Source: an uncultured Prevotella sp.
Lineage (GTDB): Bacteria > Bacteroidota > Bacteroidia > Bacteroidales > Bacteroidaceae
Length of the DNA: 45,283 nt
Reading direction: 5' to 3'
Assembly (NCBI GenBank): GCA_905233825.1
Contig: CAJOFE010000042.1
Span: 11,528 to 56,810 of the forward strand
The notes below the pieces were generated by a model. That model was not told the origin of the DNA. It ran no database searches and saw only the letters and a program-made list of their open reading frames with translations. A program made the position numbers and the translations under genes. Below are positions 9,204 through 16,881 of the stretch, one piece after another (position 1 is the first letter of the stretch; each line of letters starts with the position of its first letter).

Positions 9204-9977
9204 TTACTTCTTGTTAGCTCTTTCAATGATATACTTGTTTGAAAGCTTCTTCGGTGCGCGTGTCTTCAGACCCTTAGCGTACAGACCCTTACGTGAACGC
9301 GGATGTCCACCAGACTGACGGCCTTCGCCACCACCCATCGGGTGATCGTGCGGGTTCATCACAACGCCACGGTTGTGCGGACGGCGACCCAGCCAGCGCG
9401 AACGGCCGGCCTTACCCGACTGCTCAAGAGCGTGGTCAGAGTTACCAACGGCACCAACGGTAGCCTTACAAGCAGAGAGCACCTTGCGTGTCTCACCAGA
9501 AGGGAGCTTAATCACGCAGTAGCTTCCCTCACGAGAAGTAAGCTGAGCAAAATTACCAGCCGAACGAACGAGCAGGGCACCCTGGCCAGGACGGAGCTCA
9601 ATGTTGTGAATCACCGTACCCACGGGAATGTTGGCGAGGGGGAGTGCATTACCAATCTCAGGCGCAGCCTCAGCCCCTGACAGCAGTGTTGTGCCAACCT
9701 GCAGTCCATTGGGAGCAATAATGTAGCGTTTTTCACCATCTGCGTAGTAGAGCAGAGCGATGCGAGCCGAGCGGTTCGGATCGTACTCAATTGTCTTTAC
9801 TACAGCAGGTACACCATCTTTCTCTCGCTTGAAGTCGATGAGACGATACTTCCTCTTGTGGCCGCCGCCCATGTAGCGAACGGTCATCTTACCGGTGTTG
9901 TTTCGACCGCCGGTAGAACGCTTACCGTAAACGAGAGACTTCTCTGGCACGGATGCAGTAATATCCCGTACTGCCAT
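9204..9977 (-). CDS. rplB: 50S ribosomal protein L2, apparently lacking about 17 N-terminal residues
   Basis: The 257-residue protein contains the L2 core ([38 protein letters not shown]) and the invariant C-terminal [20 protein letters not shown] needed for peptidyl transferase function. It begins [20 protein letters not shown]. Relatives begin MAVR, continue with about 17 residues including a PTTPGQRHK-like segment, and then reach the ITASVPEKS region. An in-frame loss of about 51 bases just after codon 4 fits. Length I recall for Bacteroides L2 is about 274. Confidence 0.93.
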   Translation of the reverse strand: MAVRDITASVPEKSLVYGKRSTGGRNNTGKMTVRYMGGGHKRKYRLIDFKREKDGVPAVVKTIEYDPNRSARIALLYYADGEKRYIIAPNGLQVGTTLLSGAEAAPEIGNALPLANIPVGTVIHNIELRPGQGALLVRSAGNFAQLTSREGSYCVIKLPSGETRKVLSACKATVGAVGNSDHALEQSGKAGRSRWLGRRPHNRGVVMNPHDHPMGGGEGRQSGGHPRSRKGLYAKGLKTRAPKKLSNKYIIERANKK

Positions 9978-9982
9978 TTCTA

Positions 9983-10279
9983 TTATTCAATATTGCTGTA
10001 AAAATCAATTTCATCGCCCTCCTTCAGAGTAACGATAGCCTTCTTGAAGGCGCTCTTATGTCCTTTCACGAGACCGGCCTTCGTATAGCGCTGGCTACGC
10101 TTACCAGCGTAGTTAGCGGTATTCACATCCACAACCGTAACATTGTACTGTGCCTCGACTTCCTTCTGGATCTCAATCTTGTTAGCCTCAGGACGCACGA
10201 TGAAGCCATAGCGATTGGGGCGCTTCTCCGTGATCTTGGTCATCTTCTCAGTGACCAGTGGTTTGATGATAAATGCCAT
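9983..10279 (-). CDS. rplW: 50S ribosomal protein L23
   Basis: The 98-residue product starts [20 protein letters not shown] and contains [20 protein letters not shown] and [20 protein letters not shown], the L23 fold. L23 is at the tunnel exit and docks trigger factor and SRP. It lies between rplD (15-nt gap) and rplB (5-nt gap). Identity is certain. Confidence 0.96.
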   Translation of the reverse strand: MAFIIKPLVTEKMTKITEKRPNRYGFIVRPEANKIEIQKEVEAQYNVTVVDVNTANYAGKRSQRYTKAGLVKGHKSAFKKAIVTLKEGDEIDFYSNIE

Positions 10280-10294
10280 ATCTTCTATATCCTT

Positions 10295-10924
10295 TTACTT
10301 GTTTAAGACTGTGTCGATGGTTTTCAGCGAATCCTCAGTGATTACGAGAACGTCAGCGTTCAAAATTTTGTACGTATTAACCTTCTCAGCCTCAATCACA
10401 TCTGTACGCTGCAAGTTACGAGCCGATAAATATACATTTTTATTTGCACTTGGCAAAACGAAGAGCAGCTTCTTGCCATCGACTTTAAGATTTTTTGCAA
10501 TATTTACGAATTCTTTAGTCTTCGGGGCCTCGAAGGTGAAGTCCTCAAGAACCATGATTGCATTCTCCTGAGCCTTGTAGGTCAGAGCCGACTTACGAGC
10601 AAGAATCTTTACTTTTTTGTTCAGCTTAAAGCTGTAGTCACGAGGTGTGGGACCGAACACGCGGCCACCGCCACGCAGCAGGGGCGAGTTGATGTCACCA
10701 TGACGTGCACCGCCACCACCTTTCTGACGGCCAAGCTTGCGGGTAGAGCCGCTGATCTCGCTGCGCTCCTTCGACTTGGCATTGCCCTGGCGCTGGTTGG
10801 CCATATACTGCTTCACGTCCAGATAGACGACGTGATCGTTAGGTTCAATCCCGAAGATAGCCTCGTTCAGGGTTACCTTTCTTCCGGTCTCCTGACCTTT
10901 GATGTTCAATACACTAACTTCCAT
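10295..10924 (-). CDS. rplD: 50S ribosomal protein L4
   Basis: The 209-residue protein starts [20 protein letters not shown] and carries the extended loop [20 protein letters not shown] that reaches into the exit tunnel. In E. coli L4 also represses the S10 operon. Here its operon starts at rplC, whose leader contains a hairpin that could be a target (inference). The gap to rplC is a single base. Confidence 0.96.
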   Translation of the reverse strand: MEVSVLNIKGQETGRKVTLNEAIFGIEPNDHVVYLDVKQYMANQRQGNAKSKERSEISGSTRKLGRQKGGGGARHGDINSPLLRGGGRVFGPTPRDYSFKLNKKVKILARKSALTYKAQENAIMVLEDFTFEAPKTKEFVNIAKNLKVDGKKLLFVLPSANKNVYLSARNLQRTDVIEAEKVNTYKILNADVLVITEDSLKTIDTVLNK

Positions 10925-10925
10925 T

Positions 10926-11555
10926 TTACTTCTTGATTAAGAGGGTTGAACCATTACATCCGGCCACGCTGCCCTTCACGAGGAGCAGGTTGTGCTCGGG
11001 AATCACCTTTAACACTTTCAGGTTCTGCGTCGTCACGCGGTCGCCACCCATGTGGCCACCCATGCGCATGCCCTTGAACACCTTTGCGGGGTACGAGCAG
11101 GCACCGATAGAACCCGGCTTGCGAAGACGGTCGTCCTGGCCGTGAGTGCTCTGGCCAACGCCGCCGAAACCATGGCGCTTCACAACACCCTGGAATCCCT
11201 TACCTTTCGATGTGCCTACAACATCTACGAACTCTGCGTCAGCGAAAAGCTCTACGGTGATGGTATCACCCAGGTTGTAGTCCTCATCAAACTTGAACTC
11301 GGCCAAGTGGGCCTTCGGTGTTGTGCCGGCCTTTTTGAACACACCCATCATGGGCTTCGTCGTGTTCTTCTCCTTAGCCTCGCCAAAACCCAGCTGAATG
11401 GCCTTGTAGCCATCCTTCTCCATGGTCTTGACCTGTGTCACAACGCAAGGACCAGCTTCGATAACAGTGCACGGCACGTTCTTGCCGTCGGCACTGAAAA
11501 CGGAAGTCATTCCGATTTTCTTTCCTAATATGTTTATTCTCTTTTTAAGCGTCAT
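10926..11555 (-). CDS. rplC: 50S ribosomal protein L3, first gene of the interrupted S10 operon
   Basis: Starting at 11555 gives 209 residues, [20 protein letters not shown] onward, with the conserved core [20 protein letters not shown] and the tip region [20 protein letters not shown] near the peptidyl transferase centre. The N-terminal MTLKKRINI is not what I recall for Bacteroides L3 (MPGLLGKKIGM); these extra codons are one arm of a 16-bp inverted repeat. An in-frame ATG at 11582 would lie outside that hairpin, but its residues match nothing. The gene has its own promoter because rpsJ is 7.5 kb away. Confidence 0.95.
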   Translation of the reverse strand: MTLKKRINILGKKIGMTSVFSADGKNVPCTVIEAGPCVVTQVKTMEKDGYKAIQLGFGEAKEKNTTKPMMGVFKKAGTTPKAHLAEFKFDEDYNLGDTITVELFADAEFVDVVGTSKGKGFQGVVKRHGFGGVGQSTHGQDDRLRKPGSIGACSYPAKVFKGMRMGGHMGGDRVTTQNLKVLKVIPEHNLLLVKGSVAGCNGSTLLIKK

Positions 11556-11595
11556 CTTGCTTTCAAATACCCATAAACACACTTAAAAAGAGAAT
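11536..11595 (-). promoter_or_regulatory. 16-bp inverted repeat enclosing the rplC start codon
   Basis: The arms ATTCTCTTTTTAAGTG (11595-11580 on the minus strand) and CGCTTAAAAAGAGAAT (11551-11536) pair over 16 positions with one G-U wobble and a 28-nt loop. The rplC ATG (11555-11553) lies at the end of the loop, next to the stem, and codons 2-7 form the 3' arm. Formation of this stem in mRNA should affect translation initiation; a role in autoregulation is inference. Confidence 0.75.
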
Positions 11596-11683
11596 CAGTC
11601 TATTCCCTGTTTTTGGGAGCTAAACCGTTCTTTTTCAGCGTATTGATAGCATTTAGCCAGCGCAATAACTACTTTTGCGGCTG

Positions 11684-11715
11684 CAAAGTTACAAATATTT
11701 TTCCATTCACGCAAA
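11684..11715 (-). promoter_or_regulatory. Promoter of the rplC operon
   Basis: On the minus strand the -7 element TAACTTTG lies at 11691-11684, and TTTG lies at 11715-11712, exactly 20 nt upstream. This matches the Bacteroidetes sigma-ABfr consensus. It predicts a leader of about 120 nt before rplC that includes the start-codon hairpin. Confidence 0.8.
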
Positions 11716-11801
11716 CTTTTTTAAGTATTTTTTGCTTTTCCTCGAAAAATTCTTCTACGTGCCTGTATCGATATACATGTCGTTTTGGAGAAAAAAACAG
11801 A

Positions 11802-13226
11802 TCAGAAGTTCCACGACAGGCCGGCACGTAGTTCATAGCCTTCCTTCCGACTGTCGGGATGATACTTGTAGTGAGTGTTGCGCAAGAACCATCCAGCACC
11901 AAAAGCCATGCCGCAGTGGTGCGTAAGACGAGTCTGCAACTGCATGTCGAGCTTGAGCAGGCGTGCATGACTGCGATCGCCAAGCACGTTGAGATCATTA
12001 GTTTCTACGGTGGTGATGTCCTTCGGTTCATAGCCGCGCCAAGTGTAGAGGTGCAAATAGTAAGCGTCGAGTTGCAGGCTGACGGCATCTTTCCACGACA
12101 GGCGGGTCATCGAGGAGGCTCCATAGCCGCTACCCATGTTGTAATGACGCTCGTAGCACTTGTAGTAGTCACTCTCAGCAGAGCCCAAAATCACGCCACG
12201 AGCAAAAAGACGTTGCTCAAGGGCAAGACCAGATGACTTCTGCCGGCTCTTCACGATGACCCCAGGCCCGAGGGAAGCAGTCTCGCCGAAAGGAAACGGC
12301 CCTCGCAGCGAGTCGCCCAAGCGTGTGTCTTCATACATATAAAACTGATAAAGGCCCAGTTCGCCGCCCGTCCTCTCCTTCGTGAGCACAGGCGTACTGC
12401 ACAGGCGAGCCGTCACACTGAGACGCGGTATGACAGGCTGCCCGCCACCAAAGGCCAGTGCACCATCGACGGTCAGGAAATCATAAGGGATGGAATGGCT
12501 CTCGTCGTCGGCCGTCTCGCCATAGGCAGCTGAGATGATGACGAAGGAATGATGACTGCCATGCGATTCGCCGTCAGAGGCAACGACATAGCGGTCGCTC
12601 AGCGTCACCGAGCAGTTTGACTCATCTTCCGCCTCTGCTGACGAGTAAGACGCACCGTTTCGCTTCACCTTCCACATCCTGCCACTGAAGAGCCTCTGCA
12701 GTCCCTGTAAGGGATTCAAGAAAGCAGCAGTAGCCTCTCTGAGTACGCGCCGGCCACCCGTGTCGCCGTCGTCAAGGGCAAGCTCTGCCAGGCGATAGGA
12801 GCCCTCACCGAACAAAGTTCCGGCAAAGGTAGTGGTAATCACGTCGTTGATGGACGGCTGCTCAGTCTCGCCGAAGAACTCCCAGACTAAAGTTCCTGCC
12901 ACCGTGAAAGGCACAGACTGCGCGAAGCTGAAGCCGTTGTTGCGGGCAGCATTGAAACTGAGACCGCCCTGGAAGGGATGCCCCAGCTGGTTGATGAAGA
13001 ACAGGTTGTTATCCCAGGCGAAGCCCGATCTGAAGTTCCGGTGGATGGAATGCAAGGTGACGTGCGAGTAGCCAATATTCGCCATACGGTCAATGAGGTG
13101 GATGGTGCCGTTAGCAAATACAAAGTCACCCAGGGCACGAGGCCACGACGGTGACAAAACAGTCTGCGCAGGAGCCGTCAGCACTCCTGCCATGACCATG
13201 ATGATAGCGATGAGCTTTTTCCGCAT
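11802..13226 (-). CDS. DUF3943 domain protein, probably outer-membrane
   Basis: The 474-residue protein begins with a Sec signal peptide (MRKKLIAIIMVMAGVLTAPA, cleavage before QTV). The block AWDNNLFFINQLGHPFQGGL followed by PSINDVITTTFAGTLFGEGS matches the DUF3943 family as I know it from Bacteroidetes. The C-terminal half alternates aromatic and polar strands and ends ELRAGLSWNF with a terminal Phe, typical of an outer-membrane barrel. Its function is unknown. It stands alone between the hydrolase pair (divergent) and the rplC promoter. Confidence 0.8.
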   Translation of the reverse strand: MRKKLIAIIMVMAGVLTAPAQTVLSPSWPRALGDFVFANGTIHLIDRMANIGYSHVTLHSIHRNFRSGFAWDNNLFFINQLGHPFQGGLSFNAARNNGFSFAQSVPFTVAGTLVWEFFGETEQPSINDVITTTFAGTLFGEGSYRLAELALDDGDTGGRRVLREATAAFLNPLQGLQRLFSGRMWKVKRNGASYSSAEAEDESNCSVTLSDRYVVASDGESHGSHHSFVIISAAYGETADDESHSIPYDFLTVDGALAFGGGQPVIPRLSVTARLCSTPVLTKERTGGELGLYQFYMYEDTRLGDSLRGPFPFGETASLGPGVIVKSRQKSSGLALEQRLFARGVILGSAESDYYKCYERHYNMGSGYGASSMTRLSWKDAVSLQLDAYYLHLYTWRGYEPKDITTVETNDLNVLGDRSHARLLKLDMQLQTRLTHHCGMAFGAGWFLRNTHYKYHPDSRKEGYELRAGLSWNF

Positions 13227-13254
13227 GAGTCAGGAAAACAACATTCTTGGTGTG

Positions 13255-13262
13255 CAAATATA
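13255..13262 (-). promoter_or_regulatory. Candidate -7 promoter element for the DUF3943 gene
   Basis: The minus strand reads TATATTTG at 13262-13255, 29 nt upstream of the ATG at 13226, matching TAnnTTTG. No TTTG is seen at the expected upstream spacing. The region is A/T-rich, so chance matches are possible. Confidence 0.45.
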
Positions 13263-13359
13263 TTAAATAATGTAAGAGAACGAAGCCTCTTGTCCGTTAA
13301 AAAAAATTAAGAGGAAAGAAAATAGCAACAGCATAGGCGGCTATTCCGTTTTTTCATCT

Positions 13360-13367
13360 TATTTTTG
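13360..13367 (+). promoter_or_regulatory. Candidate -7 promoter element for the hydrolase pair
   Basis: TATTTTTG lies 17 nt upstream of the ATG at 13385 and matches TAnnTTTG. No convincing TTTG lies 20 nt upstream. It would drive both tandem hydrolase genes divergently from the DUF3943 gene. Confidence 0.5.
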
Positions 13368-13384
13368 CATCGTTATTGGCTGAT

Positions 13385-14587
13385 ATGAAACTGAACGTCC
13401 TGTCATTATTTGCCGTCATGCTACTTGCCGCCGCCTGCCAAAGCGACGACGAGGAGCGTCTGGAGCCCCAGCCCTATCAGGTGCTCGTCGGCATCCAGTC
13501 CACCACCACTATCACCTTCGACGAATGCCTGCAAGGACTGATAGACCAAGGCAGGATAAGCGAAGAGGATATAGCCCCTCACAGGAGCCGGCTGAAGACA
13601 GCCGCCATGCGTTCCCGCAACTACGACGCCCACGTCATCACCTACCACACCACCGAACCGAACGGAAAGCCCGTAGTGGCCTCCGGAGTCGTTTATTACC
13701 CCAAGACAGGAAAGCCGCACGGAGTCATCGAGGCCATCTCCTTCAACAAGAACAAGTTCCAGTGCCCGTCGAAGGAACTGGCCAACATCTCGCTAATGCA
13801 GGGCATGGCCGGTTATATCATCATCGTATCAGACATGATAGGCAGCGGAGCCACCGACAACATGCCATTCCCTTATTTCTACCACGACAACGCTGCGAGG
13901 GTAAATGCCGACCTCCGGCAGGCAGCCACCGAACTGGTAAGGAATGTCTATGGCCGCAGCATGCCCTCCTGGACGCTCATCTCAGGTTACTCCATGGGCG
14001 CATCCGAGGCCTGGGCACTGGCACGCTACTATCACCTCCACCCCGAGCTGAACGTGAAAGTCAGCCAGGTATGGATGAGCGGCGGAGCCTACCGCCCCAT
14101 TGCCGTGCTCGACCTCCAGCTGAAAACAGGCCACACCGACTACGTGTTCATTCCCAACGCCATTTACAGCATCAACCACTACGACAGCCTGGGACTCGAC
14201 CTGCACGAGGTGTTCCGAGGCGAGCTTAGCCAGCACTATGAGGAGTGGTGCACGGGAAGGATGAGACAGGAGGAACTGAGAGAACGGTTAGGGACGGACA
14301 TCGGGCGCTATCTGAACCTCGACTTCTTCACGCCCGACAACGAAGACTACCTGAAACTGCGTGCCAGCATCGAGCGCCTGACAATTCCCAACGACTGGAA
14401 GCCCACGTGCGACGTGCACCTATATCATTCCGCCAACGACACCTACGTGCCCATCGTCTGCGCCAATGAACTCGCAGCCTACCTGCAATCCACAGGGGTC
14501 AGAGTAGATTATGTGGTCACCGATTCAAGCCACTTGGACAACGGCCTCAAGATGGCCATCGACCTGGCGGAATTCCTGTATAAATAG
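13385..14587 (+). CDS. Lipoprotein alpha/beta hydrolase, copy 1
   Basis: The 400-residue product has a lipoprotein signal peptide with lipobox LAAAC (Cys18), so it is membrane anchored; the following SDDEE resembles the Bacteroidetes surface-export signal. An alpha/beta-hydrolase triad is visible: Ser203 in GYSMGAS, Asp352 in HSANDTYVPI and His383 in SSHLDNG. It resembles secretory-lipase or prolyl-oligopeptidase-like esterases; the substrate is unknown. The ATG at 13385 is preferred over an in-frame TTG three codons earlier because it starts the signal peptide. Copy 2 follows after 12 nt. Confidence 0.8.
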   Translation: MKLNVLSLFAVMLLAAACQSDDEERLEPQPYQVLVGIQSTTTITFDECLQGLIDQGRISEEDIAPHRSRLKTAAMRSRNYDAHVITYHTTEPNGKPVVASGVVYYPKTGKPHGVIEAISFNKNKFQCPSKELANISLMQGMAGYIIIVSDMIGSGATDNMPFPYFYHDNAARVNADLRQAATELVRNVYGRSMPSWTLISGYSMGASEAWALARYYHLHPELNVKVSQVWMSGGAYRPIAVLDLQLKTGHTDYVFIPNAIYSINHYDSLGLDLHEVFRGELSQHYEEWCTGRMRQEELRERLGTDIGRYLNLDFFTPDNEDYLKLRASIERLTIPNDWKPTCDVHLYHSANDTYVPIVCANELAAYLQSTGVRVDYVVTDSSHLDNGLKMAIDLAEFLYK

Positions 14588-14599
14588 ACCCATCGAAGT

Positions 14600-15805
14600 A
14601 TGCACCTGCCAAAGATCCTGTTACTGTTTGTTGTGGTATTGCTTGCCGCCTCCTGCCAAAGCGATGACGAAGAGCACCTGGAACCCCAGCCCTATCAGGT
14701 GCTGCAGACCATCGTCAGCACCGAAGTCATTTCCTTCGACGAGGCCGTGCAGTCCATCAAGGAAGCGTATGGCTTCTCCGACGAGCTGCTGGCATCCTAC
14801 ACCCAGCAGATGAACATGGCATCGCTGCGCAGCCGGCTGTACAACGCCCACATCATTACCTACCACACCACCGACCCCAACGGCCAGCCGATAGATGTTT
14901 CGGGCGTGGTCTATTATCCAAAGAAAGGCAAGCCCCGAGGAGTGGTCGAGGCCGTATCGTTCCATAGCAACAGACAGGAATGTCCCTCACGCCATCTGGC
15001 CAACGTACAGCTGCTGCTGGGCATGGCCGGCTATGTCGTTTTGGAATCAGACCTCATAGGCTGCGGAGCCACCGAGTCCATGCTCTTCCCCTATTTCTAC
15101 CACGACTGCATAGCAAAGATGCTGGCCGACCTCCGGCTGGCAGCCACCGAGTTGGTACGGAACGAATACGGCCGCAGCATGCCCTCCTGGACGCTCATCG
15201 CCGGCTTCTCGCTCAGCGCCTCCGAGGCATGGGCACTGGCACGCTACTACCACCTTCACCCCGAGCTGGGCGTAGAACCCGACGAGATATGGATCAGCAG
15301 CGGAGCCTATCGCCCGTCAGAGATACTGGCCTACCAGTTGCGCACACAACGTACCGACAATGCCTACATCCCGGGAGCCATCTGCTCCACCAACTATTAC
15401 GAAAACCTCGGTCTCGACCTGCAACAGCTGTTCCGGGGCGAACTGAAAGAACACTATAAGGAGTGGTGCCTAGGCGACCTGACCCTGTTTGAACTGTGCA
15501 ACCGCCTGGGGCCCGATGTCAGCCAATACCTCAACATGGACTTCTTCAACGAAGACAATGAAGACTATCGGCGGCTACTCGCTACTATCGAGCACTTCAA
15601 CATCCCCAACGACTGGGTTCCCTCGTGCCCCGTACAGGTATGGCACGGCACCGGCGACACCTTCGTACCCCTTTTCAGCTCCGACGAACTGGTGGCCTAC
15701 CTGCAGTCGGTGGGAGCAACGGTAAAGTATGTGGTGACTGAGAGCGGGCACTTGGACAACTGCATTGACATGGCCCTGGAACTGGCGAAATACCTGTACA
15801 GATAG
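14600..15805 (+). CDS. Lipoprotein alpha/beta hydrolase, copy 2
   Basis: This 401-residue paralogue of the preceding gene shares long identical runs, including the mature start QSDDEE and LEPQPYQVL. The lipobox is LAASC (Cys19). The triad residues remain (Ser204, Asp353 in HGTGDTFVPL, His384 in SGHLDNC), but the nucleophile elbow is GFSLSAS, with Ser replacing the last Gly of GxSxG. It also has extra cysteines. The pair looks like a tandem duplication with divergence of copy 2. Substrate unknown. Confidence 0.8.
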   Translation: MHLPKILLLFVVVLLAASCQSDDEEHLEPQPYQVLQTIVSTEVISFDEAVQSIKEAYGFSDELLASYTQQMNMASLRSRLYNAHIITYHTTDPNGQPIDVSGVVYYPKKGKPRGVVEAVSFHSNRQECPSRHLANVQLLLGMAGYVVLESDLIGCGATESMLFPYFYHDCIAKMLADLRLAATELVRNEYGRSMPSWTLIAGFSLSASEAWALARYYHLHPELGVEPDEIWISSGAYRPSEILAYQLRTQRTDNAYIPGAICSTNYYENLGLDLQQLFRGELKEHYKEWCLGDLTLFELCNRLGPDVSQYLNMDFFNEDNEDYRRLLATIEHFNIPNDWVPSCPVQVWHGTGDTFVPLFSSDELVAYLQSVGATVKYVVTESGHLDNCIDMALELAKYLYR

Positions 15806-15860
15806 GGTGTCATTGGGGCAAGTTTTACAGGGCTGATGCCGTTAGGTATCTGATTTTCTG

Positions 15861-15965
15861 AGAAATGCCATTTCCAGGGTTCCGAAATGGCATTTCCAGG
15901 CTATGGAAATGCCACTTCTAAGCCTTAAAGGTGCCTTCTCTTTGCCCAAAAGGTGTTTTCTCCAG
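15861..15965. repeat. 22-bp periodic palindromic array A (five units)
   Basis: The ATGCC/GTG core recurs at 15866, 15888, 15910, 15932 and 15954, an exact 22-bp period. The best units contain the dyad GGAAATGSCATTTCC, separated by 7-nt spacers such as AGGGTTC, AGGCTAT and AAGCCTT; later units decay to GGTGCCTTCTC-like forms. The array fills much of the 203-bp gap between two convergent genes. Array B at 29981-30182 uses the same unit. It has no coding potential because 22 is not a multiple of 3. Confidence 0.8.
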
Positions 15966-16008
15966 CCCATTTTGCCCCTCTTTTTCACCCCCTATGGGGT
16001 ATTTAGAA

Positions 16009-16875
16009 TTAAGAATCATGACTGCTGATACTCTCCTTGCTGAGCAGCGTTTCCTTGTCGAAGACAATAGTGTCTGGACGGGTGATGTTGGTAGCCATGA
16101 AAACGCCCAGACCGCCTCCACAAATGTTGGTGAGGGGATTGGTGGTGGTGCGGTCGCTGACTGCCATCGACTGGAAATAGTACCAGCACTGCCGGTCGAT
16201 GGTCATCAGTTCCATCCTCAGCGTGTCGCCATCCATCAAGGGGGGCTTTCCGTCGTCACTGAGTCCTGAACTCGTCTCGCTGTCTGAGGAACAGATGATG
16301 TCATACTCAAACTTTCCATCGGTATTGCTTCGGCCTGACCGTGGGTTCCACCGGAACAGTTCCTCACCCCTCAGCAGCCGGATGAGATAATAGTTGCGTT
16401 TGCCCGGAAGGGGATCCTGCCCCTTAACGCAGACGAAGAAGAGCTTGACCTGATGGAGCACGTCGATCCAGCGGAAATAGATGGTATCGACAGGTGCTGG
16501 AGGGGGCATGGTGGCGGTGGCCTCGTAGTTGCGGCCTTCAACAATGGCACGCATCTGGTAGGTATGGCCTGTTGAGCCCACAAGTCCTGTGGAGGATAGA
16601 TAGCACTGCTGCTCCTCGTCGTAGTAGAGCTGCTCCTCGGTGCCATCGTCGGAAGCTACCCACACCTGTGCATCGCTGATGAAGTGGTTCTTCGTGGAAT
16701 CGGCCACGGGGCGTGTGTGGCTGATGCGCACGAAGGTGCTCTCGTTGCTGATCTGCCCGTCGAAGACGACCTTAGTCTCGGCCGTGGGATAGTCGAACGT
16801 TATCTCATGCTCGCAGGATACGACGGCAACGATGCCCAAAGCCAGTATGATGAGGTATAATACGTTTCTCTGCAT
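16009..16875 (-). CDS. DUF4249 family lipoprotein, partner of the TonB-dependent receptor
   Basis: The 288-residue product has a lipoprotein signal (MQRNVLYLIILALGIVAVVS before Cys21). The N-terminal region ETKVVFDGQISNESTFVRIS, with a beta-sandwich-like strand pattern, is typical of DUF4249. Such proteins are regularly encoded directly beside a TonB-dependent receptor in Bacteroidetes. Here the receptor lies 6 nt upstream in the same operon. It probably sits on the outer membrane as an accessory ligand-binding protein; the ligand is unknown. Confidence 0.82.
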   Translation of the reverse strand: MQRNVLYLIILALGIVAVVSCEHEITFDYPTAETKVVFDGQISNESTFVRISHTRPVADSTKNHFISDAQVWVASDDGTEEQLYYDEEQQCYLSSTGLVGSTGHTYQMRAIVEGRNYEATATMPPPAPVDTIYFRWIDVLHQVKLFFVCVKGQDPLPGKRNYYLIRLLRGEELFRWNPRSGRSNTDGKFEYDIICSSDSETSSGLSDDGKPPLMDGDTLRMELMTIDRQCWYYFQSMAVSDRTTTNPLTNICGGGLGVFMATNITRPDTIVFDKETLLSKESISSHDS

Positions 16876-16881
16876 GGTGTG

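Noticed and set aside
15861..15965. Possible CRISPR array
   Set aside because: There are no near-identical repeats separated by unique spacers of about 30 bp; the whole 22-bp unit is degenerate and no cas genes are present.
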